A stretch of 64,000 nucleotides of DNA from Promerops cafer (Eukaryota > Chordata > Aves > Passeriformes > Nectariniidae): contig VZSE01005880.1 in assembly GCA_013398275.1 (NCBI GenBank), positions 684,571-748,570 on the forward strand, given 5' to 3'. A program made the translations under genes and the position numbers. Under the pieces are notes generated by a model. The model was not told the origin of the DNA. It saw nothing but the letters and a program-made list of their open reading frames with translations, and did no database searches. Shown here in pieces: positions 22,901 through 36,526 of this stretch. Position 1 is the stretch's first letter, and every line of letters begins with the position of its first letter.

Positions 22901-25900
22901 TCTGAAATAACCCCTGAACCAGTCTTAAGTTTGTTTTATGATGCCTTCTAGTGAAGATGGAACATACTGATAACTTTACAAGATTTGTCACAACATTCTG
23001 TGTTGTTGTCTCAGAGCATTTGCCTTTTGCTGATCTCAGAGAGAGTAGGAAAAGCATCCATGTGCTGGTCCATGCACTGTCATGGATCAGCACAGCCCAT
23101 GCAAAGCAAGTATTACTTGATGCAACTTCTCCATGTAAAGTATTGAGTAAGGACTCAAACAAGCAGGATGCTGACAATGTAAAGCTCCCATGCAGCCTAA
23201 AAGCCTCTGAAACAGTGCAACATGACACAGAACCAAGGCAGATACTGCAGCTGAAAGAATACCTAAGTACCTTGAACTTTTAAAATACATGGAAACTTCT
23301 CATTTTTCCTGTACTCAGCTCCCTGCATTGATCTCAGAGATTCACAGTTTAAGGGTAGACATGAGAATTAGGACAATCTGACTGACACCCTGTATGTCTC
23401 ACTCCTTTCCTTTTAGCCTACAAAAAGGACAAAACCTCCATCTGAGACTAGCAAGAGGAAGAGAAGCCAGCATTTCATGAGTTCATCACAGTTGTTAATC
23501 CCTATCACAGACTAGTCATATGTGATTCTTTTTCGTTCTGGGCACCAGGCAACAGTTCTTTCAAAGGGCCCTGGAACCTGATGGGAAAGGCTGAAATACC
23601 CAGCATGCTGGGACACTGCTTTGAGCAACTGGAAAGAATTGCTTCCCAGGTTAATGGCTGTAATAAACTTCACCATCTTTGGTCAGAACTGCCAGTTGCA
23701 CTTCTTTGCCTTTGGCTTCAACATAAATATATACCTACATTTATAAAGTTAAAACAAACAGACACAAAACCCCAGTACTAAAATAAGATGTTATTTCACC
23801 ATTTTTCTCCCTAAGGACAGAATAAGAGTACAACTAAGTGGCAGCTGTAAGCCTTCTTCCTTAAGGCACTACTGAAAGGTGTTTGGATAGCAATAGTGAT
23901 AAGCACTGAATAAAGCTACATACATAGCAGAGCCCTGGATATGCACACATGCAGTATCTTCTCAGCTTTCCAACAATTTGTATCATTCTTCTGTGTAATT
24001 CTTCCAATTTTCTCTGTATTACTTCAAGATGCTGGCACTAGAAAGCCATGCTGATGTAAGACTGATTCTGAAGTAAATATAAGGTTTACAGACATAAAAT
24101 TACCTCCTCCTCACCCTGACTGATTACCACCCTATTTGTATCCAAAATCATGGTTGTCTTTTCCTGCTAGGACCTGGCACAGAAAGCTCCCCAGAGCCAC
24201 CTGCCCATTCTGACCCCCATGTTCTCACATGGGACCGCTTAGGACACAGCCTCCCTTCACAGATCACGTTCAGGATGTGCCTTTCCAGGTTCATAAATCT
24301 CCACTTGTCTGCGTGAAAATAATTTGGTTTCAATAATCTCATTTACCAAACAAACTGCATTACACCATCCTGCCCCTATCAACAGCTACAATTCACCAAA
24401 CATGTTTCATCTACACAGTTTGCCAGTGATGAGTCATGTCTTCTTCTGCATCACTGAGTAAGTGTCAGGCAGAACTGGCTTCTCCCTTCCCCTTATCTGA
24501 AGAGAAGGGTCATCAAGTCTACTTCTTTGAAAACACAGCCTCCACATATCATGTTGCAGAGACTCTTCTGTAAAATGATCAAGCTCTAGCTTAAAATAGC
24601 TGGATGATTTGCTCCCCTCGTCTAAGGTGGCAATGCCAGAACCGTGATCTTTTGATGCTGAAAAGATATTTTCCACGTTCATCTTAAAGTTAATCCTCAA
24701 ACAGTTGATTTATTAGTGTGCTGGTACTGTCCTTTAGCTTAGAGTATCCTTCATCCTCCTTACTGTTTATACTGCCACTGCAGTTTATTTATTGGATGCT
24801 GGTTCTCTATCAATCACTACCTTCACTTCCTAAGCCACATATATTTTATTGATATTCTCTGGTATTGGATATTAATTGGGTTCTCATACACTGAGTTAGC
24901 TGCCTTTTATATGTAAATATATATCACATCTAGAGATGTCTGTTTAAACCAATAGTAAGCTTCTCCAAGAACAAAATCAGACCTTTTTAAGAAGTACAGA
25001 ACACTTTCCATGACACCAATTTTCAGGCATGAATAACTTTATATTTACCCAGCATTGGTGTCATGCTACCCAGCTTATATTTTCCTGGGCCATCCTCTTG
25101 GCAATTTTCAAAACTGTCCCAACACAATCACTCATTCAGCCTCCTGCATTTGCTGCGATCCACCAAGAGCGACTGAAAGTTAACATGAGCAAGCTAGAGA
25201 CCTCCTCTCATTCATCTAGTGCTCACTATATTTCAAGGGAATGTGCCTTTTTCCTTAGCACAGCTGCCAGCAAAACTGCTCACCGACAGGACCCCACGCT
25301 ATGCAACTCCCATGTGGGCTCCTGGATCCTGACTTGTAGCACTCAACTTCTGGATAATGAACTTATCCTTCCCTTGCTGCTGGCCCAGCTGTCAGCAGCA
25401 ACAGCACTCAAGGGCACACAGCTCAACAAAGGGAAGCACAGATGTGAATTTACTGCCCAAATGACCTTTTACTCTCATTCATGGACGGACAAAAAAGCTG
25501 GAGAGAGGAAGTGTTTGGCAGGCACACGACAGGCTGGGCCACTGTCACACTCCTGCTCTTCTGCTGTGTTGAGAGAGGGAAAAGACACGGGAGTGCCTTT
25601 AATGTTTTATAAAGCACGTGCAGGAAATGCAAGATGCCCTGGTCAGGTCCTGCCACCATCACTGTGCAGCTGGGACCCTGTCACATAGCACTGAGCATCC
25701 GCCTGCCACCCCCATTGCCCACAGTGAGGTCACGTGCATCCAGAAGACCCCTGCACCTGAGCAGGCTGGTCAGCCTAAAAATGTTTGTGGGTAAGCAACA
25801 CTAGTGATTCATGTATTTCAACAATGATGGAGGTAAAAAGGGAAAGGGAAGGGAAGGCGTGGGGGTGGGCAGGAAGCAAACCCCAGACATTAGTTTCTAA

Positions 25901-28900
25901 ATAGCAGATGTGGCTATTCTGGCTAACAGAACTTCCACTTTAATTTCTAACCCACAGAAATGGGAAATGATTCATGAAAAATCAACAGGATAAAATTAGC
26001 TGGAAGGCAGAGAGATAATTCATGCAACCCAACCATCATGGGCTGAAGTGCCAGCACTACCTGGCATTTCAGCCTCTGGTGCCCTTCAGTCACTGGCACC
26101 TGGCCAGCAATCAGCTCTACATATATTTCCTTGGTGTCAAAATTAGCCCCTCTGAAAGCACATCCATCTTCTAACAAGATGGCCTTTCACTCAACACTTT
26201 TCCAGAAGTTCCAGCTTTTCCTTTCTTTAAAAAAGAAAGATAACCTGCAGTATGCTGTCTTTTTCCTCCACTGGCGAATGTGTAGTGGTAGCAGAAGACC
26301 AAGTGGATGGACAGGCTTGCACACACGTCTGTGAACCACGGCCAAGCTATGCACTAAAATCAAACTGCCCCAACCACTCAGAAAACTCAGTGCATTTTTC
26401 CAGAGCTCCCTTTTCCTGCACAAAACCAACAACACACTCAACAACCAAGTTCTGGTCTGCCTTTACATACACCTGTGATTTTTTGTAAGACTACTGCTAA
26501 ATTGTCAGGAATCACAAAACACAACTTCACTCTTGATACAGTCACATGACAGAAAGTTTCTTGAGCAGACTGTATTACTTACAAATCACAACCCAAAGCT
26601 CTTTATTCCAAAGGCCGATTAGAAACTTCCACTCCTACAAGAGACCTCTGGACTTCCAGGAGGCACCTGGTTATTGAACAATGCCCCCTCTCAACATCCA
26701 ACTCAAAAGCTTCAGGAATCAAACGTAAAATTGTAAAGCCTCTGGAACATCAATACCTCTAGGCAGGCAGTTTCAGGTGCAGGGGAATCCCCATTCTATT
26801 GGAACCTATGAGTACAGATGTAAAATAAAGCTAAAATCCTGCTTTGGCATCATTTATCTAGTTGGTGCCTGTTTCTGTTGGAAGGATGTTACAGGACAGT
26901 TCTTCTATGCTTGTTACAGTGGTTTCACCCTGCTTGGACTCCAGGACATGACAGGCAGCTCCTTTCTTTTTACTTGTTCAGCAAAAAGGGAAAGAGTATA
27001 TGGGAGAAAATGAGAAGGTAGGAGCAGATCTTACTTTCACTTGTTCCCAAAATTCTGGCAAACTAGCTCAGTGCTTTAAAAGCACTAACAAACACAGCAG
27101 GCAAAATGAGAACACATCAACCGTTCCACAAAATGCAGAGGAAGCAAAAGCAAGAGCAGTATTTATTTCTCCTCATTTGTACCCTCTTGCAGGCCATTAG
27201 GAAGATAAGATCTCATAGCACAACAGACATTATTCAGAGCTGGTAAATCTGTCTACAGGTTAGGGACTCATGTTACATGGCTTGGATGAGTAGTGGTTGA
27301 GCATGGGTCACACCGACCCCTTTTCCTTGGGGGAGGCAGCAGTCCAGATACTCCCAGTGTCAGATCTGCCAAGAAACCAGATATCCGTGTGCTGAATTCA
27401 CCACCACCACAATTTGATCTGCACATTCCCTTCCATACAGAGAGCAGGGTGTTCAGACCCTATATATCTGAACACAGCTAACTAGAAAAAAATTTACAGC
27501 AGGGGCCAAGCACTTCTGGTCTATACGTGCAACCTGAAGTGCATTGCCTACATAAAGGAACTCGGTGGCACAGAAATACCTGGTCCTTTACACTATGGAC
27601 ATTTTTAAAAATACTGATTAGCAGAAGCATGGAAAGAGCCCAAGAACTCATTCAATTCCAGTCCAAAAAGCAGAGGGAGCATGTCAGAATGACTTCACAG
27701 TGCAAGTCACTAAGGGACTACAAACATTTACAACTATCCTAGAAGAATTCAAAAGCAACATCTCAACACCTGACCAGGACTGAGTCCTGGTTAAAAAACA
27801 CACCCAGCCAATCACCAGTTAACTCCATTACAGCTAGAGAGGACACGTTAGCATCGTCTCAGCACATCCAGGAGATGCAATCAGTGGGTCTCTGGAGGTA
27901 CCACCTTTGCAACAGCAATGCAGCATTAGCTGGTGGGACTTTGCGCTGAGGGTCAGGCACCTCTACACCCACACAGTGGCCAGCCCTTCACGACATGAGG
28001 TAGAATTTTCAAGGAAAAAAGCGACTTACAAACATACCATACATAATAATGTTGTCTTTACAATCACAAAGGGAAGAGAAAATTGGTAATTCAAAAGCCT
28101 CTAGCCTTCAAAAGCTGATTGAACTAATTTGATCTCAGAAAAGATAATCTGCAAGCCTAGGTGTGAAACGTGACAACTATAGAACATATTTTACTGCTCA
28201 TAAAAGTATGCTTCTGTGTCATCAGTATGGATTTTTCCTTCAGTCAGTTTCCAAGTGTTTTCATTAATTTCCCCTGAATTGATAAAAGGACTGGACTCTG
28301 CAAACTGCAGCGTATTTAGCATTCTCATTAGCATTTCCAAGCAAGGAGTCTCCAAATCAAAGAAAGCAGCAGACCACATGAAGTACTCCAGCAGCATCAG
28401 AAGAAATTTAAAAACCCAAACAACAGTAAATCCCCTTGATATACATAGACTTGAGGAAGTCAAGGTTTATACAAATGAGACGTGTGAAGAGGAACATACT
28501 GGATCAAACTTAGGACAACTTTCAAGGAAGATGCTGTGAACACTTTAGTTTTGAGTCTGCAGTTGAAGGATCACATTTAACTCTACCCAGCATAGTATGA
28601 TGCAGTTTATATGACACATTTTCAAAACAAAGCTTCATTGTTCTAAAAGAGGAAAGCACTGGAAAATATATCATATTGATTATCAGCCTGCAAATGACTG
28701 ATGGCCCTGACCAATACCAGCTCCAATTAGCAGCCTTCAACACTCTGAAAGGGTGTTAGTGGAGGACCATTGGAGCTGTGTGCCCCAGACGCCCTGATCC
28801 ACAGTCAGGAGCCTGGAGCCAGTGCCCTGCAGCCCACAGAGATGTCCTGGCTTGGGGACCAGCACAGGATGCTCAGTGCCTCAGCTCCCCACTGCGCAAG

Positions 28901-31900
28901 GCAGGAGCACTGCTGTCTCTCAGGGAAGCTAATTACAGCAGCCCTAGAGCTGCCGCGCGAGTTAATCCCCCACATCACCTCCCATGAACTTTTACCACTC
29001 TGTCCTTATACATCTCCTCCACTACCCACAGCCAGCTTTCCACGGGCAGAAACCAGCCCCAGCTGACAGCAGCACAGGCAGTAAGGCGAGTGCTGGGAGT
29101 GGCAGCCCCAGTAGGGCTTGATGCCAAGACTTTAGAACAGCAGCCCCTACTCTGGGACAAGTCACTACAGGCAAAGGAAAACTAGCCTTGCTGAAAAGCC
29201 AAAGCCCAAGAAAGAGAGAAGAAAGAGGACAGATAAAGGAAACCATTTATCAGAGCATGCTCAAATTGGACAACTTGGCTTATGACAGACCCTTCTCATG
29301 GGCCCCTTACTGATGGCTGTCCATGAGCGAGGGACTGCAGTGAAACAGTTCTGCAGTACACATTACTGATTGACTGCTGGAGGCTGCCAGTTTCTGCAGC
29401 TTAAACCTTAAATTATATCTATAATGCTTTTACCTTCTGACTGTAGAGGAACTGTTCTGAGCCGGAGTACTGCCAGAGTACTGCCTCCCACCTTGCCCTT
29501 TCAACAACAGCTCTGAAGGATACAAGTTATCCTGCCTCCACAAATGGAGGGATGACCAAGAAACACAACAGCAAAGCTTTAAGTGACAACATCTTTAATT
29601 GTTTGACTGTCTCTGCAGAAACATATGTTCTTTCACTTATGTGAAGAGCTCAGGATGGAACTTGGAAAAATGCTTGTGCTAGTACCACCTTCAATTCTAG
29701 CTGAACTTCAAAGCCTACGTGCAGAGGACAGTGACCAGACTTCTAAAAAACCACACGGAAAATGTGATTCTAGTTGCAAAGTCAAAATTTTCTCTTTCAC
29801 CTCTGCTTTTTTGTTCTCTTTTCCATCAGTATTGTCCCTTGTGGTGGGCATTACAAAGAAAAAACTTCTCCAGCATGGGATACTTGTGTTGCCCTCCTCA
29901 CCAGGTTTCTTCTCCATCTACCTTGGCTGCCTCTACCTTTCAAACATGCCACAGGACTGCTCTGTTTTCCATTGCTCTTTGGCCTCTTGTACCTGCAAAA
30001 TTCCTCCCTTTCCAAAGCACTTTTCCCTCATCTTCTTTCCGAAGATGCCATACAGGATGACACGAACCTCTCACCTTGTCCTCTGCTTTTCTTAGGGTGC
30101 TTGGACTTGCTACTGGAATCCATTTGCACAGACAAGTTTAACTAGCAGGAATTCCTGAAAAGCCACATTTTACTATGTAGCTTTAGAAGGAACATTTCTC
30201 TACCTTTGGTACCAGAGGTCATAGGGAGAACAGAAAACCCTGTGAAATTAAAGCCTTCTTTACTCCACTGCTGCAGAGGGGGCAGTGCAAGAGGAGGCAC
30301 TAGAACTGTCTGCAGCTGCACAAGAGCTCTGGTCCAAGAAACTTCACCCACTACAAGAGAGCCTCAGGCAGGAGCGCTGTACAGACGCGCTTATGACAAG
30401 AAATGCCACAAGCACGACAAGGGGCAAAACGTGAAGCAGCAAAGCCAGCATCCCACAGCAGGGCTGCCCAGTTGCAGGCCAGCAGGAATTCTGCCACTTG
30501 CTCAATGCCAGCGGATACTGCACGTGCTGACGCCCCATCACCGGCTATGCCTGCGCCTCAAGCAGCTCTCAGCCCCGGGGTCTGAAGGGTCTGTGCTCAG
30601 GTGAGAGAACAGATCAGACAACTCAGCACTGATGCAAGCAGGTACACCAAGCAAACCCTGATGCGCATCCAGCTGACTCCAGGTTTCTTAAAATGCCAGA
30701 AAGCTGCAAAGCAAACTGAAGAATAAAAGTGGTATTTGTTTGTTTTGGCTTTACTTAGGAAAACCACAAGTCTCAGATACACATATTCCCAGAGCAGAGG
30801 AGGCATCAGAAGTTCCCACCTGAACTCACTCCACTGGAAATAACAGTTATTACTCCTCACTGCTACCCAGTCTTGTATCTTCAGATCAAGTTTTAGCAGC
30901 TTATTTCTTCCTTCTGAAAGTTACCAAGTAACCCAACAGTATTATAATTTGATTATAAAACAAAAAGCAAACCCAAACTATTTTGTCTTTGGGATTACAT
31001 TTAGTTTCTCCATGCAAAATTTCACATCCATGTAACACCATCAGATTGGCAGTAATGATTTTAAATATGCTACACCAAAATGTCACAAATATTAGGCAGC
31101 ATTTTAAGAAATCTGGAAATCGTTTAGTAGCACCAAGGGACAGGCCCTGCTAACAGCAGCTTTAAGAATAAAGAGTTAGGTAAAAGCATATACTTCTCTT
31201 GCATAAATGGACATGGGGGAAGAAAAAAAACTTAAAACCCCACAACTCCACTCGGGAATTAACGAGCACGAGAGAGAAGTTATGGAAAGAAGAAAGAATA
31301 TTAACAAAAACCACAGAAGGATGAAGTGTACATGGTACTTTCTATAAAAAGACCAAAGACCTCTCTTGCCTGGGCTTGTATTTCTCATTGATATACACAC
31401 TTTGATTCCTGACTCAGCGTGGTGACTTCCACTCACCACCATGCCTGCATCGCCCTGATGGCAAAGCCAGCCTGCTGCAGTGCAGGAGCCCTCCTGCTTC
31501 AGGCTCCTTGTGCAGTGTTCACAACCTTTACACTGTTCCTACCAATTTCAAGCAGTTCCATCACTTTCCAGCACGGGAATACAAGCAACAAGCTGCCCCC
31601 ATCCCATCCCAGTAAGATGGACCAGTTCATAAAAACTCAGGTTTCAAAGCTCTTGCTTTTGTCCTCATTATTTAAAATCAGGTATTACCCTCACAATACT
31701 CCTCCCCTTTACTTGTTAAAAAAGTGCAAGTAATTGCTATCAGTGACCAGTAAGGCCCACAATGAGAATCCCCCACAAACTGCGCCAGAAAGCACCATGC
31801 TTCATGCATGGTCCACAAAGATGCTACAGGAACAACAGGCCAGTATCCCAAAACCAGAGAGCTCTGCACCAAAGCCAGCACTGAGTCAGGAGCCTCAGGA

Positions 31901-32944
31901 CCTCCTTCATGCTCCACAAACAGCTGGAAGGAGCAGCAGCCTTTGACATGACTCCTGGGCAGGACAGAAAAACTACCTGCCCTGGTCCTGCTACTCCACG
32001 CTGCAGTGGGATTGCTCAATTCAGCATTTAGCCAAGAGCCAAACTTCAGCATCTCCCATGGCTACCTCAAATCCTCCCTGGCAAGTGGTTCCAGCAGCCA
32101 ACCCCTCCTCTGCTAACACTGTCCTTGGCCACACCAACATTTGAACTCTTTGCAGGCTGCATGTATTTCAAGAGCTCCACGTTCAGCCCTGTGCTAAACT
32201 ATTCCTTCTAGAGCAGGAGCACCTTTGGTCCAAAAGCACCCCTTTCAAGAAGCAAACACCCATCATCTCAATACTTTTGTTTCTCACTGCAGCTTGCACT
32301 TGAAAAGCAAAAGCACACCATCCTCATGAGGCATACTTGTCTGTTGTGGGGTTTATACACAATTCATTAGAAAGTCAGGAGACTCATTTCCCTTTCCACT
32401 TTCACTGCTTATAATCTTGGTCATTAGACAAACGGAAATCTAGGGGACATGAAGCCCAACGCAGGCAGCGAGCCTGTGCTATGCCAGTCTCCGAGGCAGT
32501 TAAACCTTGCTGGCAGGACCAGATCCAAGGGGCTGCTGGATATTTCGGGCTGGGGCTCCTTTGCTGCTCAACAAACCGCTGCACACACCTGCAGTGCTGG
32601 AAAACAATCCTATCTTATGGTTAGGTTGGTATTTTTTTAAGCTGGTTCTGCCAGTTCTCCTCCCACTAATGAGAGGCATTAATCACAGGAAAAAGAGGAA
32701 GCAACACTGAGCCAACAGTTTTGCCCACAGGCCACTTTTTTTTTTTTAGGGATCTGAAAAGGGGACTCTGGAAGCATCTTCCATTTCCCTCTGAAATATA
32801 AGCGATACAGGACCATTTGCAAAGAAACTTGAGAAATTCTGTAACTTAAAAAAAAAAAACAAACCACCAAACCAAATCCACAGAGGGAAGAAGGCCCAAG
32901 AAGGCCGTGCATCTGGAGTTTTTCTGCACAAGTTAAGAGAGCAT
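19991..32944 (-). other. PRDM11: long PRDM11 5' intron, no gene seen
   Basis: Nearly 13 kb without a recognisable exon, RNA gene or large repeat. The longest uninterrupted ATG-started frame is 219 codons at 25029-25688 on the + strand. It has no recognisable domain and composition typical of random avian sequence, so I do not call it a gene. Assignment to PRDM11 depends on the promoter being at 33-34 kb. Confidence 0.45.
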
Positions 32945-33014
32945 CCCGACTGAGCGGCGCAAGGGCAGCTCTGCCTTGGCGCTGCGCACGGGGCGCGAGC
33001 GATACCGCAGGCGG

Positions 33015-33065
33015 GGTACCCGTGTCCCGCGGGGGGCCCGTGTCCCGCGCGGTGCCCGTGTCCCG
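33015..33065. repeat. 18-bp GC-rich minisatellite running into the gap
   Basis: Just under three units of an 18-base repeat are visible (33015-33032, 33033-33050, 33051-33065), sharing the core CCCGTGTCCCGCG. Because 18 is divisible by three, every frame stays open and translates as hexapeptide repeats, which creates false long open frames. A related GGGACACGG stands on the far side of the gap. Confidence 0.85.
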
Positions 33066-33900
33066 NNNNNNNNNNNNNNNNNNNNNNNNNNNNNNNNNNN
33101 NNNNNNNNNNNNNNNNNNNNNNNNNNNNNNNNNNNNNNNNNNNNNNNNNNNNNNNNNNNNNNNNNNNNNNNNNNNNNNNNNNNNNNNNNNNNNNNNNNNN
33201 NNNNNNNNNNNNNNNNNNNNNNNNNNNNNNNNNNNNNNNNNNNNNNNNNNNNNNNNNNNNNNNNNNNNNNNNNNNNNNNNNNNNNNNNNNNNNNNNNNNN
33301 NNNNNNNNNNNNNNNNNNNNNNNNNNNNNNNNNNNNNNNNNNNNNNNNNNNNNNNNNNNNNNNNNNNNNNNNNNNNNNNNNNNNNNNNNNNNNNNNNNNN
33401 NNNNNNNNNNNNNNNNNNNNNNNNNNNNNNNNNNNNNNNNNNNNNNNNNNNNNNNNNNNNNNNNNNNNNNNNNNNNNNNNNNNNNNNNNNNNNNNNNNNN
33501 NNNNNNNNNNNNNNNNNNNNNNNNNNNNNNNNNNNNNNNNNNNNNNNNNNNNNNNNNNNNNNNNNNNNNNNNNNNNNNNNNNNNNNNNNNNNNNNNNNNN
33601 NNNNNNNNNNNNNNNNNNNNNNNNNNNNNNNNNNNNNNNNNNNNNNNNNNNNNNNNNNNNNNNNNNNNNNNNNNNNNNNNNNNNNNNNNNNNNNNNNNNN
33701 NNNNNNNNNNNNNNNNNNNNNNNNNNNNNNNNNNNNNNNNNNNNNNNNNNNNNNNNNNNNNNNNNNNNNNNNNNNNNNNNNNNNNNNNNNNNNNNNNNNN
33801 NNNNNNNNNNNNNNNNNNNNNNNNNNNNNNNNNNNNNNNNNNNNNNNNNNNNNNNNNNNNNNNNNNNNNNNNNNNNNNNNNNNNNNNNNNNNNNNNNNNN
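33066..33900. other. assembly gap (835 N)
   Basis: The sequence is undetermined here. The gap is entered through a GC-rich minisatellite, a common cause of drop-out in short-read assemblies. Its real length may differ from the number of Ns. Confidence 0.99.
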
Positions 33901-34130
33901 CCCTCGGGGCCACCCGCCTCCGGGACACGGCGGCCAGGCGTGACCCCCGCCCGCGGCCGTGCCCCGGGGCTCCCCCGCGGGCCAGGGCCAGGGGCGGAGT
34001 TGCCCCGGGGCGGGCGCCTGTTCCCCCGGCAGCACCCCGGTCCTCTGCCCGCCCGTCGGGAACCCCATGCTCTTCCGCGGGAAAAGTGAATGAGAAGACG
34101 CGCTGTTTCCCCGGCGCTCGGAGCTCGATC

Positions 34131-35469
34131 AAATTTCAAATTACCCCCCCAAAAAGTAACCCACCCAACAGCAACAGTAACAACAAACCCTACCCTCAAG
34201 CTCTGTGCAGAAATTGCGGGCAACATGAAGGATGACAAAAAGTAGGCACAATTTAATAAACAGAGGAAGCATGTCTCACCAATAAAACAAATTCTAAATA
34301 AAACCATCTGCAAGCATTAAATTTGAAACAATGCAAACTCCTCAGCTGCTTTGCCAAAAGAGGCACAACGGGGGGTAAAGAGAGGAATGAATAAATAGCC
34401 ATAATTTTCCAGTTCCTTCGGTTGACAATGGACTTGTATGCAAACAGGGCTGTGGTGACAATGTGCCGTCTTGGATTCTTGGAACTACTTCCCTTTTTTT
34501 TGTAGCCCTGAGAAACACGGTTTTCTGCTGTCCTGAGAAATAAATTCTCTCTTCATACTCTCCACCCTGAAGTGCCTACTATACAAAGTTGGTGTTAAGA
34601 AGAGAAAAATAGAGTGAGGACAAAAAAAGTATATAGCCCAAGCAAAATAGAGGCCTGCTTCTCCCATCCTTGAGCTGCTTCCACTGATCTCACTGAGCGT
34701 TGTGGGGTGGCAGAATTTCAGGTTTAGGTCTTGATGTATCACTCTAATTTAAATTGCCTGGCAAAACAACAAGGAAGGTAATCAACTCAGGTTCAAAATA
34801 AGCTCTCTTTGCAAAAGCAGCCAATGTGGCACAGATGATTATTTGGAAGTTCAAATGAGTATCAGTCATCAGATCTCCAGCTGTAGTTTGCTTTTTGTTC
34901 CTCATTTCTAACCTCTGGGGAGAGGATTCCTTCTCGGAGGAAAAGCGTGCGGTGTCATTTTACCCCTTCCAGTAATTGCAGATAGATGGACTTTGAGGCA
35001 CTTGCACTTGCCTTGGAAAGACCATAAGCTGTCAGCACCTTCAGACTCCTCAGAAATATTAGAGATCCTAATAGAGCTGCCCTAGTTTGCAGTTTCTGTC
35101 TGTGTGCTGAAATGTGTGAGAACACTCAACTGGCAGTAAGTGCAACAATGGGTTTGTAAATGTGATTGATGAATGAACCAAGTGGAAAAATAATAATTAA
35201 AAAAACAATAAAAATCATGCGAGTAATACAAATGCACTTTGAATGCCAGGCTAATTTGGAGTAATAGTTTAGTTGTAGCCATTGTAGTCAAAGGCTGCAA
35301 GGGGAGGCTCAAAGGGAGCCATAAAGCTTTTATTTGTAAAGAAAATTAAATATGTAAGTGCAATATAAATAACAGCTATTATGTCTTCCTGTAAACACCA
35401 GCATGCTAGTTTATTGAGAGGGAGTTGCCTTGTTTTAATGTGTGCCAGTCGCCTTTATATGTTTAGTAG
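34131..35469. other. gene-free stretch upstream of the CpG island
   Basis: No exon was recognised. The part at about 34760-35460 is AT-rich with several homeobox-type TAAT cores and almost no repeats, so it could be conserved regulatory DNA; this cannot be tested without alignment. Confidence 0.35.
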
Positions 35470-35474
35470 TCAGG
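35470..35474. repeat. target site duplication TCAGG, left copy
   Basis: Identical to the five bases directly after the LTR end (36527-36531), proving the LTR boundaries. Confidence 0.88.
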
Positions 35475-36526
35475 TGTGTTGGGTTTGTGTGGCAAGGTTT
35501 GGGTAGTAGGGAGGCTACAGGAGTGTCTTCTGTGAGAAGTGCGAGAAACTTCCCCTATGTCTGACAGAGCTGACTCCAGCCAGATCCAAGTTGGACCTGC
35601 TGCTGGCCAAGGCTGAGCCCATCAGCAGCTGTGGAAGCATCACTGTGATAACGCATTTAAAAGGGAAGGAAAAACTTCAACAGCAATTGCAGCCAGAGAG
35701 AGGAGTGAGAATATATGAGAGAAACAGCTCTCCAGACACCATGGTCAGATGAAGAAGGAGGGGAGGAAGTGCTCCAGGTGCCAGAGCAGAGATTCCCTGG
35801 CAGCCCATGGAGAACACCATGGTGAGGCAAGGTATGTCCCTTCAGCCCATGGTGGTCCATGGTGGTCCATGGTGTAGCAGATATCTACTTTTGCTGTCTG
35901 AAGGACCCCACTCTAGAACGGGTGGATGCTCAAATCAGGCTGTGACCATTTGGGAAGCCCACGCTGGAAACAGGCTCCTGGCAAGACCTGTGGACCTGTG
36001 GAGAGAAGAACCCACACTGGAGCAGGTGTGCTGGCAGGACTTGAGACACGGCACCAGAGCAGTTTGTGAAGAACTGGAGCCTGGGTGGGGAGTTTGTGAG
36101 AACTCCCCACACAAGAGCAGGGGAAGAATGTGAGGAGTACTCTCCCTAAGGAGGAAGGAGCAGAAGAGAAAATGTGTGATGAACTGACTGCAGCCCCCAT
36201 TCCCTGTCCCCCTGCCCTGCAGGAGAGGAGGAGCTAGAGAACCCAAGAGTAAAATTCAGCCCAGAAGAAGGGAGGAGTGGGGGAAGGTGTTTTAATATTT
36301 AGTTTTTATTTCCCATATCCTTCTCTGATTTGATTGGTAATAAGCTAATTTTCCCACGTTGGGTCAGTTTTGCCCTTGATGGTAATTGGTGAGTCATCTT
36401 TCCTTGTCGTATTTCAACCCATGAGCTTTTAGTAGTTGTATTTTCTCTCCACTGTGTGGTTGAGGAGGGGAGTGATAGAACGGCTCTGGTGGACATCTGG
36501 TGTCCAGACAAGGTCAACCCATCCCA
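35475..36526 (+). mobile_element. solo LTR of an endogenous retrovirus (ERVL-like, avian LTR family)
   Basis: The element runs from TGTGTTGGG to ...CAACCCATCCCA, starting TG and ending CA. It is flanked on both sides by the identical 5-base target duplication TCAGG (35470-35474 and 36527-36531). Its 1,052 bases match, as I recall it, a songbird LTR family with landmarks GCTGGCCAAGGCTGAGCCCA, GGCAAGACCTGTGGACC and TTTGATTGGTAATAAG near the 3' side. No internal retroviral genes are present, so it arose by recombination between two LTRs. A 5-base duplication fits ERVL-type integration. A 10-base tandem of CCATGGTGGT lies at 35848-35874. The family name is not certain from memory. Confidence 0.88.

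Larger units (their letters stand above)
32945..34130 (-). promoter_or_regulatory. PRDM11: CpG island, likely PRDM11 promoter and 5' UTR exon, with assembly gap
   Basis: Both flanks of an N-run are extremely GC- and CpG-rich (32945-33065 and 33901-34130), while the surrounding tens of kb are AT-leaning. It is the first strong CpG island upstream of the PRDM11 start codon, 17-18 kb away. Vertebrate PRDM11 has a long first intron, so a non-coding first exon here is likely. The exon and transcription start cannot be fixed because the centre is missing. Confidence 0.6.

Noticed and set aside
32679..34313. Very long open frames (355-544 codons) on both strands across the N-run
   Set aside because: Most codons are undetermined N, and the visible ends are GC-rich repeat whose 18-bp unit keeps all frames open. 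They are artefacts.
35807..36246. Open frames inside the LTR
   Set aside because: They lie wholly within a solo LTR, occur on both strands and match no protein.
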